Source: Leptasterias polaris
Taxonomy: Eukaryota; Echinodermata; Asteroidea; Forcipulatida; Asteriidae
Assembly: GCA_037783415.1 (NCBI GenBank)
Contig: JAZGTN010000017.1
Span: 3,230,501-3,294,500 of the forward strand
Direction of reading: 5' to 3'
Length of the DNA: 64,000 nucleotides
The notes below the pieces were generated by a model. It was not told where the DNA came from and made no database searches. It saw only the letters and a program-made list of their open reading frames with translations. Numbering within the stretch: the stretch's first letter is position 1; the number at the start of each line of letters is the position of its first letter. The translations under genes and the position numbers were made by a program. This document shows, one piece after another, positions 22,972-35,276 of the stretch.

Positions 22972-24680
22972 CGTACATGTACCACCAATACATGCCTTTT
23001 GTTTGGTGATAGTAAATTTTTTCCTCTGTATATTGCCAAACCCTAACAAAAAATCTTCTTTCTTTATTTTAATTAGGGGCTTTACTTCACTTCTTTTTTT
23101 TAAGAACAAGAAAGACCTCTTGTTATTGTATAACACATAAAACAAAATGAACAATTTATTGATTCATAATATAACAAAATAAATTCAGGGATTCAGCTAT
23201 TGCGTACACATACTTCTAAAAACTATAAGGAGCCTTATATTAGTTTCTAGAAGTAGCGTACACACACGCACACACGTTTGTGAATCCCGCTAGTCGAGGA
23301 CTTCTCTTTTGTTCTCCCATTGTTTGGACTTTTTTAGCGACATACCCCATTGGTTTTGTACACAAAAAACGAAGCAAGGACATCATCGCTCTGTGAAACA
23401 CCCGGATCCCTAAATTGTTAAAGTCATTGGTTTCAGCGGGTAGACACGCTCACTCACACAACCTGCAAATGCTGAGAGCGTAGAGCTAGACCAGAAACTT
23501 ACGATGACCACTTTTTAAACACATACATTACATGGATGGCCTTTAAAAATGTAATTGAAGGGTTTTTCAACCCCAAGCAAGAACCCAGCAGGGTAGTTAT
23601 CTTTTTCCATTTCACACCTACCTTGCTTACCTAGAAAAAGTTCATACCTGAGTCCATCAAGAGGGAGATAGAGGCCCCGAAATAATAAGAGCATGAGTTT
23701 GCTGGGCGACAAAAACCTTACCCGGCCATCGGGCGGATATGATCTAGGGATTGTTGTCGTGAACTTTATAATTCAGGACTTTAGAGGGCGCTAGAGGTTT
23801 CAGCGATGAATGTTTTTCCAAATAAAATAAAATACCCCCCACCCCCTCGTCAAATTATAGTATTCTACCTCCCTGTCAAAACACTAAAACAAACAAAATA
23901 CAAATATTCTTTAAGACGATTAAAAACGATCTTCTGTTTTGTGTTCCACGGTTCTTCTTTAACACCAGTTCCATATTGATTTAATCCATTACGGCTTTCT
24001 GGGCGGCAATATTAATTATTTTGTTTTATTCAAGATCTGTTTAGTTCTGAAACGAGGGCAAACAATTTTGTTAATAACCGTAACCCACCAATAAGGTAAA
24101 TTTCCTAATTCACCTTATCTCCTAATCAATAATAATGGTACTGAAAACCCTGAAGTTCAACTTTCCCCCTTTCCCCTGATTGTGGGTTTTCAAGAGACGG
24201 AGAGAGGGTGAGGAAATACTAGGCCCACCCTTTCGTTCTTTTATGCCTCCATCCGTCCCCGTGCAGTAGCTGATTAGAAAGCAAACAAAAGTTTACTTTT
24301 CAAAAACAACTTTGTGCTAAACAAAAATTAGCAGGATTCGTCAGAGATGGTCCACGGGACTTTTGGCTGGTAACCTTATTCTGGTGAGCATGGTGAGTGC
24401 TTATAGCTTTGAAATTGGGGCCCATATCTTTAGTAATAATTATTCTTCAATAGGGGGCCTACTGGTCAGTTCGGTCACTTCTTTGATGTCTAAATAAACT
24501 TCGTAAAATTCAGCTTTTTAAAATGTGTTTACAACTTCATACATTAACTATACATGTAGGCCCCGTATACCATAGACCAATTTTAAGGGAGGCCCTACGA
24601 GTTACTCTTCAATCAAGAGTTCGTGGGCCACTTTCATAAGGGGACCTCACCACTAAATTTTGTCTACTTGCCACACCACA
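22972..24680. other. region between the actin genes, no gene
   Basis: About 1.7 kb upstream of both actins with no credible coding frame. An imperfect hairpin is at about 23208-23268 (GCGTACAC...GTGTACGC related arms). C-rich and AT-rich patches occur near 23830-23900. It probably holds part of the 5'-leader intron of the minus-strand actin. Confidence 0.4.
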
Positions 24681-24688
24681 CCTGCAAC

Positions 24689-24700
24689 TTATATATATCC
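24689..24700 (-). promoter_or_regulatory. possible TATA box of the minus-strand actin
   Basis: The minus strand reads GGATATATATAA, a good TATA element. A possible splice donor (GTGAGG) lies about 50 bases downstream on the same strand, as expected for a leader exon. No transcript data; moderate confidence only. Confidence 0.3.
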
Positions 24701-24811
24701 CCTGAGGAGTTTGTTGCAGTACTCGACAGATACAGATACAGTACAGTATGGCGTACCCATTGAAGCTTGACGCAACCGCCTTTTCACTAAAACTCGCCTA
24801 ATCTGACCTTG

Positions 24812-24821
24812 CCTTATATGG
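24812..24821. promoter_or_regulatory. CArG box (SRF site) 1
   Basis: CCTTATATGG is a perfect CC(A/T)6GG serum response factor site, the classic element of actin promoters. It lies between the proposed divergent TATA boxes. Confidence 0.55.
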
Positions 24822-25135
24822 TGTTGGGGACCTCACCGATGAGTCGAGTGGTGGCGTGGAAAGACTCGATCCCTGGAAAAATCACCGATAAAAATAACGA
24901 GATGCATCACAAACCATTTTGAGTGTGTATACAAGTCATGATGTAGGGCCTATTGTCAGTGGTAGACTCGAGTTCTAGTATAGCCTTCCTGCTTTTGTGA
25001 TGTTACGTTTTAAAGCTTTATTTGCTATTATAATTCACCATCACTAGATCAAACATAGGGCGATAAACGAAATGATGTAATTGTGCAAATAAAAGTCTTA
25101 ATATGACTTAGGTAGCCGAGGGATTACCTTCTTCG

Positions 25136-25145
25136 CCATATTTGG
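25136..25145. promoter_or_regulatory. CArG box (SRF site) 2
   Basis: CCATATTTGG, a perfect CArG match, 33 bases upstream of the TATA box at 25179. That spacing is normal for muscle and cytoskeletal actin promoters. Confidence 0.65.
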
Positions 25146-25178
25146 CCATTTAAAAGTTTCTCCCTGAATTTAAAAAGG

Positions 25179-25411
25179 TATAAAAATGGCCAGCAATGCC
25201 AGTAGAAGACAATCCACCATCTGAGAGCATTCGAAGTGTAACGTTTTAGTATCGCATCTAGAAGAGAGATCATAGAATTGTAACCTGTACACTATAATTG
25301 CTCGTTATTTTTCGAGACTTTATTCAAGACTATTACCTGTCGAAGCACCGTTTTCCACCCAGCTTGACCAGTGCCGTGTCCAGTCATAGAGTCCAGTGAA
25401 AACAACTTTTG
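25179..25411 (+). promoter_or_regulatory. proposed actin core promoter and 5' leader exon
   Basis: TATAAAAA at 25179-25186 predicts a start near 25210. The following stretch ends in TTTTG at 25411 directly before a strong donor (GTGAGT, 25412). The matching acceptor (TCTATTTACAG) ends at 28155, 65 bases before the actin ATG. An intron in the 5' leader is usual for echinoderm and vertebrate actins. Inference from sequence only. Confidence 0.5.
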
Positions 25412-27048
25412 GTGAGTTTATTTTGTACAAAGTGTTCTAAAACACTGGTTTTTGGAAAAGCATGGAGTTGTCATTTATTTTTGACATTCCGGATTTGTAT
25501 CCATAAACCCAACACGGCCTATACTGTTATGTCCAACTCATTGTCGCAGTCAGGCATAACAAACAATCAAACAAACAAACAAAGTCATGTTGTAATTTCT
25601 TCTTCTATTTCGAGTGGTGTCCTCAGTCAATGATGTTACGACAAAGTTGTCCCCAGATCTCCCTGTCCCTCATGAATGTAAATATTTCACCCGTTGTCAC
25701 AAACCCAGTGTCCCTTCTTTTAAGCACGTCCACATAATTTAATTTGTGCGTTTTTTGAGAAAAAAATATTCACGTCGGTTTTTTAAAATATTTTATATTA
25801 ACAACCACATCACTTCATTTCCCCCTTACAAATTTGACTAAAACAGGCTTATTTATATCTACAATTTTTCATTTTTCACGTTTTTAAAAATAACTAGGCC
25901 TATATAGCATTTTTTCTTGAAGTTGTTTCTAAAATCATGCTGTTTTTCTCCATACACTATTGCTGGACGAACAAAGTTAGAATCTGGTGCACTTTAACCC
26001 TTTCCTACCCAAATTATTTATCTTACACTCAATTTTACATGTAATTTTTTTCTAAACCGGTTATAGCGAGTACAATGAAAATTTGAAGAAAAAAAGTTGT
26101 ATTATTTTTATTTTCGCTAATTATCATGCATAATTAGTGATGGGACTTCAAAGTCCCGACAGGCTACGAGGTCCGAGTTTTGAATCCAATTTCCAATAAA
26201 ATTAATATATCAGTAAATACAAACAGACACATTATTAGTCTTCATCATGGTGGTTCAACATTTATTTTCTGCAATCACACACAAAAATGATTGTCACCAG
26301 ATCGAGGCTGGAAGTAAATTAGTCTGGTTCCTTTTTTTCGTACATTATTATTGTCATTTTCACTGCTTTTACATGGAACTTTTTCTATTGACAGAACTTG
26401 CAAAAGATGGTCTTATTATTGCAATAAAGGTCTATTTCAGTTACACTATTTGATTAGAAATGTCATATTGTAAATCAATGTAACCCAGTGGCACAGGCAA
26501 ATGGCCCATATTTATACGTTACTCATATTTACCACTAAGTTTACTTTATCAGAACAATCTATATAGCATGTTTTATCAATATAAAAAATATAGAAGTGCT
26601 TACCTGCACAGGAAAGTTGATTTTCTTGAGCTGGAAGTTGGCACATAAATTGACAGTAAAAGGACGCGCATCAGGTCGAAGTAAACAGTTGAGAAAAAGC
26701 TACCCCTAACAACAGAGGGCAGCATTGTTGTTGATAGCATTATTACAGTGACTCATGAGTCCTTTCATACCTGAATAGACTGCAAAGGGCTTTTTTTTAA
26801 AAAGTAGCCAGTGAAAGATTGGGCTGGGACTTGAAAGTCCCGTCGGGCGCGAAAGGGACAATATGTTTAATAGTCTTTTGATAGATTCCTTTTTGTTAGC
26901 AAAACAATTTGCCACATTTTGTATACTCAAAACTATTATTGCATCATAACAACAACAAAATACGCACACCTTTTTATTGACAATATTATTTACTTCATTA
27001 TTGGGAAAGCTGAAAAAAAAATTGTGGATCGAGTGGTAATAATTTAAG

Positions 27049-27241
27049 TAAGGGGATATAAATTTTCTATCCCTTGTTCCTCAAACCTAGCCGAAATGAG
27101 AAGGGGATAGAATTTTCTATCCCTTGTTCCTCAAATCCAGCAAAGAAAGAGGAGAGGGTAGAATTGTTTATCCTTTGCTGCTCAAACCAAGCGAAAAAAG
27201 AGGAGGGGGTAGATTTTGTTTATCCCTTGGACCTCAAACAT
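27049..27241. repeat. tandem repeat, about 55-bp unit, 3 to 4 copies
   Basis: Units read GGGGATAGAATTTTCTATCC, then CTTGTTCCTCAAA and an A/G-rich spacer. The first two copies are close; the third and fourth are diverged. It sits in the proposed actin leader intron. Confidence 0.65.
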
Positions 27242-27699
27242 GACAAAATATGCGTTATATTGCTAACAAATAACTGGAATTTTATCAATTTTTGTATTTC
27301 TAGCCAAGAAAAATTAGATTGATTTGTAAAATCTGGAGCAAGTTTTTTACAATTTGGAGGAATAAATGGTAAAAGAAGACTTTGTTGCTTTAAAATCCTG
27401 TTTCGATTGCAATTTTCGGACTGTAATGACAATTTTAAGCTGCAGCCTAAATTTGAACAATTACAAAATCTGAAAAAAATACAGTTAAATATGAACCTGT
27501 TCTAGGCCTAATGTCTTTATCTCACACCACACAGTTTCGAAATAATGTTATTCAGTTAATCCCAAAACGATTTAAATTTAAAGCTTTAGCAGGTCCTCAT
27601 TTTATGGAAAATTGAACTCATTAAAAAATTGTGTTCATCTATAGGCCTACTGGGAATAAATTCAATAATTACATGAAGATGCAGGAAAACGGCAGTAAA

Positions 27700-27848
27700 A
27701 GTATCCCTTTTCGAAACCACGGCTTGGGCTCTCAGGCTTGGAATCCGTCCACCTGATTGAAACCTCCTATACGGAAAGGTGCATAAAGTGCACATCTTCT
27801 AACTGACGGAGCCCAAGCTCAAGCATAAGCCGTGATTTCGAAAAGACC
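27700..27848. repeat. foldback element, CGAAACCACGGCTTG family, copy 1
   Basis: Left end TTTTCGAAACCACGGCTTGG, right end the related inverted sequence GCCGTGATTTCGAAAAG. A second, more diverged member lies at 31900-32045. Confidence 0.55.
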
Positions 27849-28220
27849 CATAGCTATAGCCGATAGCTGTAAGTTTTTTCCCATTCAATCAGAGTGCAAC
27901 CAAACCAAGGTTGCCAGGGGAGCCGGGAATAGGAAACCATACATCCGGCATTTCTTTTGATACAAATACTAGAATCAGTATTAAGTATTGTAGATTTACA
28001 CATGATTGACCTGATTGGAAAAGGTCCATCAACAAATTCTCACATTCTTGTTCATCACTTCTGAAAACATCCCTTAAGACTTAGAGGTGACCGCAACCAG
28101 AACAAAATATTCCACAAAACAAAAGTTAATATCAATACAATAATTCTATTTACAGGATATTTTCAACACACCTGAGTTCGAAAATTGTGAAAAAAAAAAA
28201 AAAACCCACCACCAAGCATC

Positions 28221-30575
28221 ATGTCTATGTTCGGCGATGACGAAATATCGGCTCTTGTTATCGACAACGGGTCTGGTATGACCAAGGCGGGATTCGCCGG
28301 GGATGACGCGCCTCGTGCCGTGTTTCCAGCCGTGGTGGGCCGGCCTCGACACGAGGTAAGAACTCGTTATAGTCTATTCAAACAATAAATCTTAGTTTTG
28401 CCTTCTGCAAATAATTTATAAAAGCACTGTGCCATTTTCCCATTTGATTTATTTATTTATTTACTATTAAAAAATAAATAAAAAATACTACCGAACAACA
28501 GGTTTTATTATTCGGTTTAGAACAACATTTCTCCAAATATTTAAAAAGTGTTTTACTTTTGTTTTTGTTTTTCTTTCTTCTCATACTATTGGGTTCGACT
28601 GTGTGCTTCCGCATATGTATTTGGTGCATAAAAAAAAATAAAAAATTAAAAGACTTTGATTTTTTTTTACAAAAGGTCCTACCCTGTAACAGTATGGATA
28701 CTATTCTTTCAGATATCGTTCAAATTATTCACTTTTAAAAACCAGATTATGATGGCGGGAATGGGAAAGAAGGACAGCTACATCGGAGACGAAGCCCAGA
28801 GTAAACGAGGTATCCTCAGCCTCAAGTACCCCATCGAACACGGTATCGTCACCAACTGGGACGATATGGAGAAGATCTGGCACCACACCTTCTACAATGA
28901 GTTACGTGTGGCTCCAGAAGAGCATCCTGTCTTGCTGACTGAGGCACCTCTGAACCCCAAAGCCAACAGAGAAAAGATGACACAGGTATTTAGCTATTGG
29001 AAAATATTCAGTTTGCAAATATTTTACCAAATTCATACTGATTTACCTTCAAAACAGGATAATCCACTATTTCTGCAAATAATAGTTTACTTTGAAAAAA
29101 CACTCTATTGTTTCACTTGATCATAATTGAGACGCTTACAAAAAATACTCATCCATTAAAAGTTCACTTTATTTCCAATCGTCCTTGTTAAAAATACAGC
29201 TAGCTCATACCTTCTCCTTTCAGATAATGTTCGAGACCTTCAACGTTCCGGCGATGTATGTCAGCATCCAGGCCGTCCTGTCCCTGTACTCGTCCGGCCG
29301 GACCACCGGAATTGTCTTCGATTCTGGTGACGGTGTTTCACACGTTGTGCCGATCTACGAGGGTTACTCACTGCCTCATGCCATCCAGAGGATTGACTTG
29401 GCCGGCCGAGACCTCACCGACTACCTCATGAAGATTCTGACGGAGCGAGGGTACTCATTCTCCACCACAGGTAATAAGAAGGCAAACATTGCTCCAATAT
29501 AAGGGGTCGATCACAAAGATTTGGGTCTGGACAATCAGTTCTGTAGAGTCTTACATCGCACTGCATGAATGAACCATTGTGTGGAAGCAAGCACATTATT
29601 ACGCAGACACCCTTTGATTAAAAGTTAAGGAGTTTGATTTGAATAAAGTTTTCCCATAACTTGGATTAAATAAGTCTATCCAAATGATTCCCTCCCACGC
29701 GAGGCAGCCCTTTTTTCGTGGAATGAAAATCTGAAATAAACTTTATACCTGCTTATAGGCTAATTATAGTTGTCAACAAGCATAAAGTATGCCTATTACA
29801 AAAAATTGCTCCAATAAGGGGTTGATCACAAAGATTGATTCTTGACAATCAATAGAGTCCAACAGACATGCTTTGATTAAAAGTTAGTATTTAGTTTGAA
29901 TTGAATTTTCTCTCCCTCTCGATTCAACTCTCTCAGAATGATTCCGACTCAAGGCATGCAGCCCTTAGCTGTCATCAACTAGTAGAATGTATGTCCCACA
30001 TAGTATACAAACTAAAGACCGATAGTATTATTGATGACTGTATTTTAATCTTTTCAGCTGAGCGGGAGATTGTCCGTGACATCAAGGAGAAGCTTTGCTA
30101 CTCAGCTCTCGACTTTGACCAGGAGATGGTCAGTTCACAGAACAGCTCCAGTCTGGAGAAAAGCTACGAGCTACCTGATGGTCAAGTTATCACCATCGGC
30201 TTTGAGAGGTTCCGATGCCCGGAGGTGCTGTTCCAACCCTCCTTTATTGGTATGGAGTCGACTGGTGTCCATGAGGCAGTCTTCAACAGCATCCAGAAAT
30301 GTGACTTGGACATCCGCAGAGACTTGTTCAGTAACCTGGTGATGTCCGGGGGATCCACCATGTTCCCAGGCATGGCTGACCGGATGAATAAGGAGGTGAC
30401 CTCCCTTACTCCTGCCTCTGTGAAGGTGAAGACCATAGCACCTCCAGAGAGGAAGTATTCGGTGTGGATGGGTGGATCCATCTTGGCTTCTCTGTCGACA
30501 TTTACTCAGATGTGGATCAACAAACAGGAATATGATGAGTGTGGACCCTCAATCGTCCACCGAAAGTGTTTCTAG
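28221..30575 (+). CDS. actin, divergent isoform (4 coding exons)
   Basis: Join of 28221-28355, 28746-28985, 29224-29470 and 30058-30575: 1140 nt, 379 residues plus TAG, with GT/AG at all three introns. Actin is the ATP-binding subunit of microfilaments. Seen: the phosphate loop [20 protein letters not shown] (residues about 15-34), GRPRHE, KYPIEHG with the usual methylated His, [36 protein letters not shown] and the C-terminus IVHRKCF. The N-terminus ([10 protein letters not shown]) is three residues longer than usual. Many positions differ from standard actins, especially in the last exon ([34 protein letters not shown]), so this is not an ordinary cytoplasmic or muscle actin. ATG chosen because it opens the conserved frame. 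It faces away from the decayed actin at 16-21 kb. Expression inferred from the promoter features upstream. Confidence 0.94.
29490..29975. repeat. direct duplication in actin intron 3
   Basis: Two diverged direct copies (about 29490-29730 and 29800-29975) share TTGCTCCAATA, GATCACAAAGATT, TTTGATTAAAAGTTA and a GAATGATTCC/AAATGATTCC block. No coding sequence. Confidence 0.5.
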
Positions 30576-31165
30576 GGGCTGCAGGGTTGCTAAATTCGAG
30601 TCGGACAGTAATGCAAACCATTTGGACTACAATTTGTACACAAACTAAAATCTTTGATTTGAAGTCTTATTTATTTACACTCCAAGTTTTCAAATTCACT
30701 TAATATTGATAAATAAATCATAATATTAGTTGAGCATTGATTGGAGCTATCTAATAACCATAATTATAGCAAGTTTTGCATATTACAGAAACTCTACGCC
30801 AATTGAAGACGTGTTTCCCCAACTGCATTCTACAAACAGCCTTGAGAAAAAAGAAAAAAAAATACAACGAAATTTGGCCTACGTCATGCAATCAAGAACA
30901 AGAAAAAAAACATAGTCGATGGTCGGTGACGTTCCTTTATTTAAAATTTTTATTTTATTTGTAACTTTTACCAACCAACCACTAACGCCGTTTTAGTGTA
31001 TAATGTAGAGTTCGTTTGCTTTATTAATTAATTTTTGTTAAAACAAATGACGGTGAGTAAATAAGATTTCCCTTTGGGGTTTTCTTCCAACATCTATAAA
31101 ACTGAATATTTGTTCTTGTTTCCTAATCATCCTGTTATTCGCGCTAATTTTGCTAATGGATGTGT

Positions 31166-31171
31166 AATAAA
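31166..31171 (+). terminator. candidate actin polyadenylation signal
   Basis: AATAAA followed 20-35 bases later by a GT-rich stretch (GTTTGTGTGTGTG), the best poly(A) context after the actin stop codon. A nearer AATAAA is at 30712-30717, with no GT-rich follow-up. Confidence 0.45.
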
Positions 31172-31899
31172 CAGCTTTGTTTTTCAATAACCAAGTTTGT
31201 GTGTGTGAAGAACCTCATCAGATGTGTGTATGTCAGACTCAATTAATTTTCAGTTGTTTCATAACACCAACAGGAGACAAACTAATGTTTATCTCAGCCT
31301 CACTTTGGTCACACTGTTTTAATTAGTGAAACATAAATGTGTCTGCACTACTGGAAGGGTTCATAATATTGGCTTTATAGTGACGCACTATACCGCACAT
31401 TTGCTGTACCATTGTACTTTTTCACTCATTCATTCATTCATTCATTTTATTTCCACATCAATGCAAAAAATAAGAAGCAGAGGTACATTTTTTAATTACA
31501 TAAACAAGTAGATAAGACTAAACAAAGATGTGGAGGGGATTTGCAAGAAGCAAGCTTGTCGAGTGCGAACCCCCTCATTTATGTTAATGTGCTTCAAGTT
31601 AAATCTACTTAAAGGGCAAATAACAAAAAACTAACATTTTAAGTTATTGAAATGAGTATAAAATAAATAACAAGGTCAATAAAGAAAATACAATGAACAA
31701 ATAAATAAATAAACCTAAGCAAGCAAATAAAAAAGTAAGCAAAAAGTAAGTAAGTAACCCCAAGAAACAAACAAACAAAAACAGACATTGAACAGTTATC
31801 GTAGCCCGAAAGTGAAAACCTAATTGGGATGGATGGGATCAATAATTTACAAAATGACTGAAAATTTACTTGGCGGTATCCTGTTCGTAAATTGTGATA

Positions 31900-32045
31900 T
31901 AGCCCGTTTTAGAAACCACGGCTTGTTCTCGGGCTTGGCCTTAGATCACGTCAGTTGTGGCTTTCCTTATACGGGGCTTCAATCAGGCGGAAGGAGCCCA
32001 AACCGGAGCCAAAGCCAAAGCCATTGTCGTGGTTACAAAAACAGC
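31900..32045. repeat. foldback element, CGAAACCACGGCTTG family, copy 2
   Basis: Starts TTTTAGAAACCACGGCTTG and ends with an inverted AAAGCCATTGTCGTGGTTAC block. Diverged relative of 27700-27848. Confidence 0.45.
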
Positions 32046-33965
32046 CATTCCACAGTAAGCCATAACGATAAACCAGAAGCCCATGCAAACATGTATTCTA
32101 AACTAGTATTTCTTTGACAATATTTAATTTGCGGACCCTTTACCCTTTACTATACATAACACGAAAAGCATAATTATTTGTGGACTTGCCTTTACTTTTT
32201 GCAAAGACTCAATGTGTTGTCAGTGTTATCAGGTTTTTGTCTTCAGAAATTCATTTGAACAATAAAATGTGTGATTTCGGTAAACAAAACAACACACAAA
32301 ATATGTTTTCTTTTGAGCCGAAAGTAGCAACACTCAGTTTGAGCGTGCAGCAATTGCGCGCGTGTGAGGTAAACCAACATGTTGCAGGCATACATGTACA
32401 TACAACCGTGTACAAATAAATCTTTTGGGCGTTGGCTCTTGAAAGAGCCGGGGAGGTCTAAACGTTTTGAGCAGTATTAAACTCTGCTCGTCTTCAGAAC
32501 AATTAAGATTGATGGGAAAAGTAGGTCTGGAACAAAATGCTAACCAAAAAAGAAAAAAAAGAAAAAAGGCAATAATAAAATGGCCTAAGATTTCGTTCAA
32601 AATGGTGTTCTTATTTTTGACCATCGAAAACACAAACTGCAGATTCGAAATGAAGACAAATTTTTTTCAAAACGCAATAAGAAAATATCGCAAACTTTAT
32701 TGGGTCTTAACAATCGGTCATGATTGTACATTTAAAAATTATCTTGTATAATCGAATGTATAAAATATTCTTTCCGTTATATGCCTCCACACGAGGAAGA
32801 ATAATTGCTCTCATAACTTCGTTTTTAATTCGATCTAGCAAATCAAAAAAATCAGAAAGAGTAGAGCACTCGTCCAACCATTTGTTGTCTTAATTATCCC
32901 CAATTGCTGGACTTCAAATTCATGCCCAAACTGTACTTTTCGAATTGTCAGCATCTAACTTCATTGTTATGTTTGCCTATTTTTGAAAATCAGCTCGCAA
33001 CAAGGGTACAATTTTAGGGGGCACATGCGGGTGCACCATTTTTTCTAGTGAGCACTTCTGGCCAATTTAAACAATAGTTTCTGTTTGCATTTTTCTCAAA
33101 TCAAGCTCCCCTTTCAGCACTTACTTTATGGATTTTACTATTTTTGGTTAGATAATCTGCAGTGGAGGTTAACACATTTAAAAAAAATTGTCTGCGTGCA
33201 AATAGAAAAATATTTTTACAACCACTGAACATACTCCAAAAAGCTGATAACATGTAACTTTTTATTCGGGTAAGTTAAAATCTCAGTAGTCCAGATTTCA
33301 GATGAGGGTGGGGGGGGGGGGGGGGGGGGGGGGCACCGGGAGGCATGACCGTTAATTGGGAGGGTGGGACGTTCCCCCATTCCCCCCATAGTTACGCGAC
33401 TGTTAAAAATTTCAGAGAAATTGAATTTGTCAACATTTCTTTTGAAGAGATAAACATTGAAATGTGTGCAACCTTTGTTTAACATGTAATAGTGCAAAAA
33501 AGAAAAAAATGAAAATAAAATAAACTCATAACTCTTAGGTCATCATTTGTACACCGACATTTGATTTTATTTTTTTTTTTCTGAAACTATGATCATTGTT
33601 TACAAACCTCTACTCATCAATCTATTTTATTGACATAGATGCCCTACTATTATATGAAATAAATTTTGACCTATGATATGGGCATGAAAAGTTGGTTGTG
33701 GGATATAGCGATATTCATGTGCCAATTGCTTGTGCACAGTTAAATGGGACTCCGTGTGACAAAGAATATGCCCATACAGCGTGTTCAACTTGGTCATGTT
33801 TGCAGAAAAGTATCAAATCTGGTCGGAGCGTAAAACAAAAGTCGGTCCATTTCAAAACAGCAAAGTTTGGACATAGTTTTTTTATATTAGAGCAAGTAGT
33901 AAATCACTATGGTTTTGATATACGACATGCGCTTGGAGCTTATCAATTTCACTAAATAGCCGACC

Positions 33966-34172
33966 ATGGAAACCATTTTTAACGTAACGTTGAGCATTGA
34001 GTTGCGGCTCGTTGATGAGGAAGCACCTACCCCAGAAAGCGACAGCTCGGTGCAATGTGACACACCTGATGATGAGCCTATGGAAGTTAGCTCTTTTGAA
34101 GGCGACGACTCGGGGCAGTGTGAAAAACCTGAAGAGCCTGAAGAGCCGATGGAAGTTAGTAAGCTCTTCTGA
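33966..34172 (+). pseudogene. acidic small ORF, array copy 1 (frameshifted)
   Basis: Starts at an excellent Kozak site (GACCATGG) like the other copies and encodes METIFNVTLS followed by an acidic region with EPMEVS repeats. One extra A in the GTTAGTA stretch near 34160 shifts the frame, so it ends early (68 residues, ...MEVSKLF) instead of reaching the usual EPMEVDH end. Confidence 0.5.
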
Positions 34173-34259
34173 TCACTCTTATTTTGAGAGGTTAGAGCGT
34201 TTACGGAGCCTATGGAAGTAGATCACCAATAATAGTTGCGTCTATCCGGTCTATGAGAA

Positions 34260-34415
34260 ATGGACATATCAGAGCAGTTTTGGGACCATTTGGAAAGGAA
34301 CCGTCGAGAGGTAGCGAATTGGCGAATTTTCCCCGATGTTAAAAAGGCGTCTCCGATCACGCACAGGAACTACTACCGTCGAGGTAGCGAATTGGCGAAT
34401 TTTCCCCGATGTTAA
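34260..34415 (+). other. second small ORF of the unit (51 codons)
   Basis: Starts MDISEQFWDHLERNRREVAN and continues through a WRIFPDVKKAS block. It repeats in the later units (for example at 42361-42516) and follows the acidic ORF in the same frame, after two stop codons. No family recognised; may be non-coding. Confidence 0.25.
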
Positions 34416-35049
34416 AAAGGCGTCTCACGCACAGGAACTACTACTACTACTAGTACTAGACTACTACTAGAATAAAGATCAGCAGAATATATTAAAGAAC
34501 AGCAGCATAACTTTTGAAGTAGATTAAAGTAATTTGAGGAATGGATAAATAAACAAACCAAAGCCTCTCCTAAATGAACTGTGCACGTCCCGACTCATTC
34601 ATTTGCTGTACTGTTTCCCGCCATGAGAATAATTATGGGTCCTGACAAAAGTGTGCTGAACTGCTTTAAGACTGCCGCCAAAATAAAAGTTGCCGCAAAA
34701 AAAAGAACTTTCCAGAAAATATACAATTAATAGAAAGAAAAATGATGATAGGCCTATGTAATAAATTTTGACCCATGATATGGGCATATTCTTACGCAGA
34801 AAAGTTGTGCACCCTCAAGGGAGCATAATGGTTCTGGGATATAGCGATATTCATGTGCCATTTGCTTGTGCACAGTTAAATGGGACTCCGTGTCACAAAG
34901 AATATGCTCTTACAGCGTGTTCAACTTGGTCATCAAAACAGCAAAGTTTGTTGGACATAGTTTTTTTATATTAGAGCAAGTAGTAAATTACTATGTTTTT
35001 GATATACGACATGCGCTTGGAGCTTATCAATTTCACTAAGTAGCCGACC

Positions 35050-35276
35050 ATGGAAACCATTTTTAACATAACGTTGAGCATTGAGTTGCGGCTCGTTGAT
35101 GAGGAAGCACCTACCCCAGAAAGCGACAGCTCGGTGCAATGTGACACACCTGATGATGAGCCTATGGAAGTTAGCTCTTTTGAAGGCGACGACTCGGGGC
35201 ATGAAGAGCCTGAAGAGCCGATGGAAGTTAGTAGCTCTTCTGATCACTCTTATTTTGAGAGGTTAGAGGCGTTTAC
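35050..35276 (+). pseudogene. acidic small ORF, array copy 2, split by a transposable element
   Basis: METIFNITLS start and acidic body intact up to ...FERLEAFT. The 7-kb element at 35277-42302 then enters the codon region, and the remaining EPMEVDHQ end is found at 42303-42336 beyond it. Units 3 and 4 show the uninterrupted site. Confidence 0.6.

Larger units (their letters stand above)
25412..28155 (+). other. proposed actin 5'-leader intron, no coding sequence
   Basis: 2.7 kb between the proposed leader donor and acceptor. It holds two copies of a short palindrome (GGGACTTCAAAGTCCC near 26141 and GGGACTTGAAAGTCCC near 26825), a tandem repeat (27049-27241) and a foldback element (27700-27848). 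No convincing exon is seen. Confidence 0.45.
30576..33656. other. 3' flank of actin, no further gene
   Basis: AT-rich 3' UTR and intergenic DNA. It contains a foldback element (31900-32045), an ATTC microsatellite near 31425, and a run of 24 G at 33310-33333. Short ORFs on both strands look random. Confidence 0.45.
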
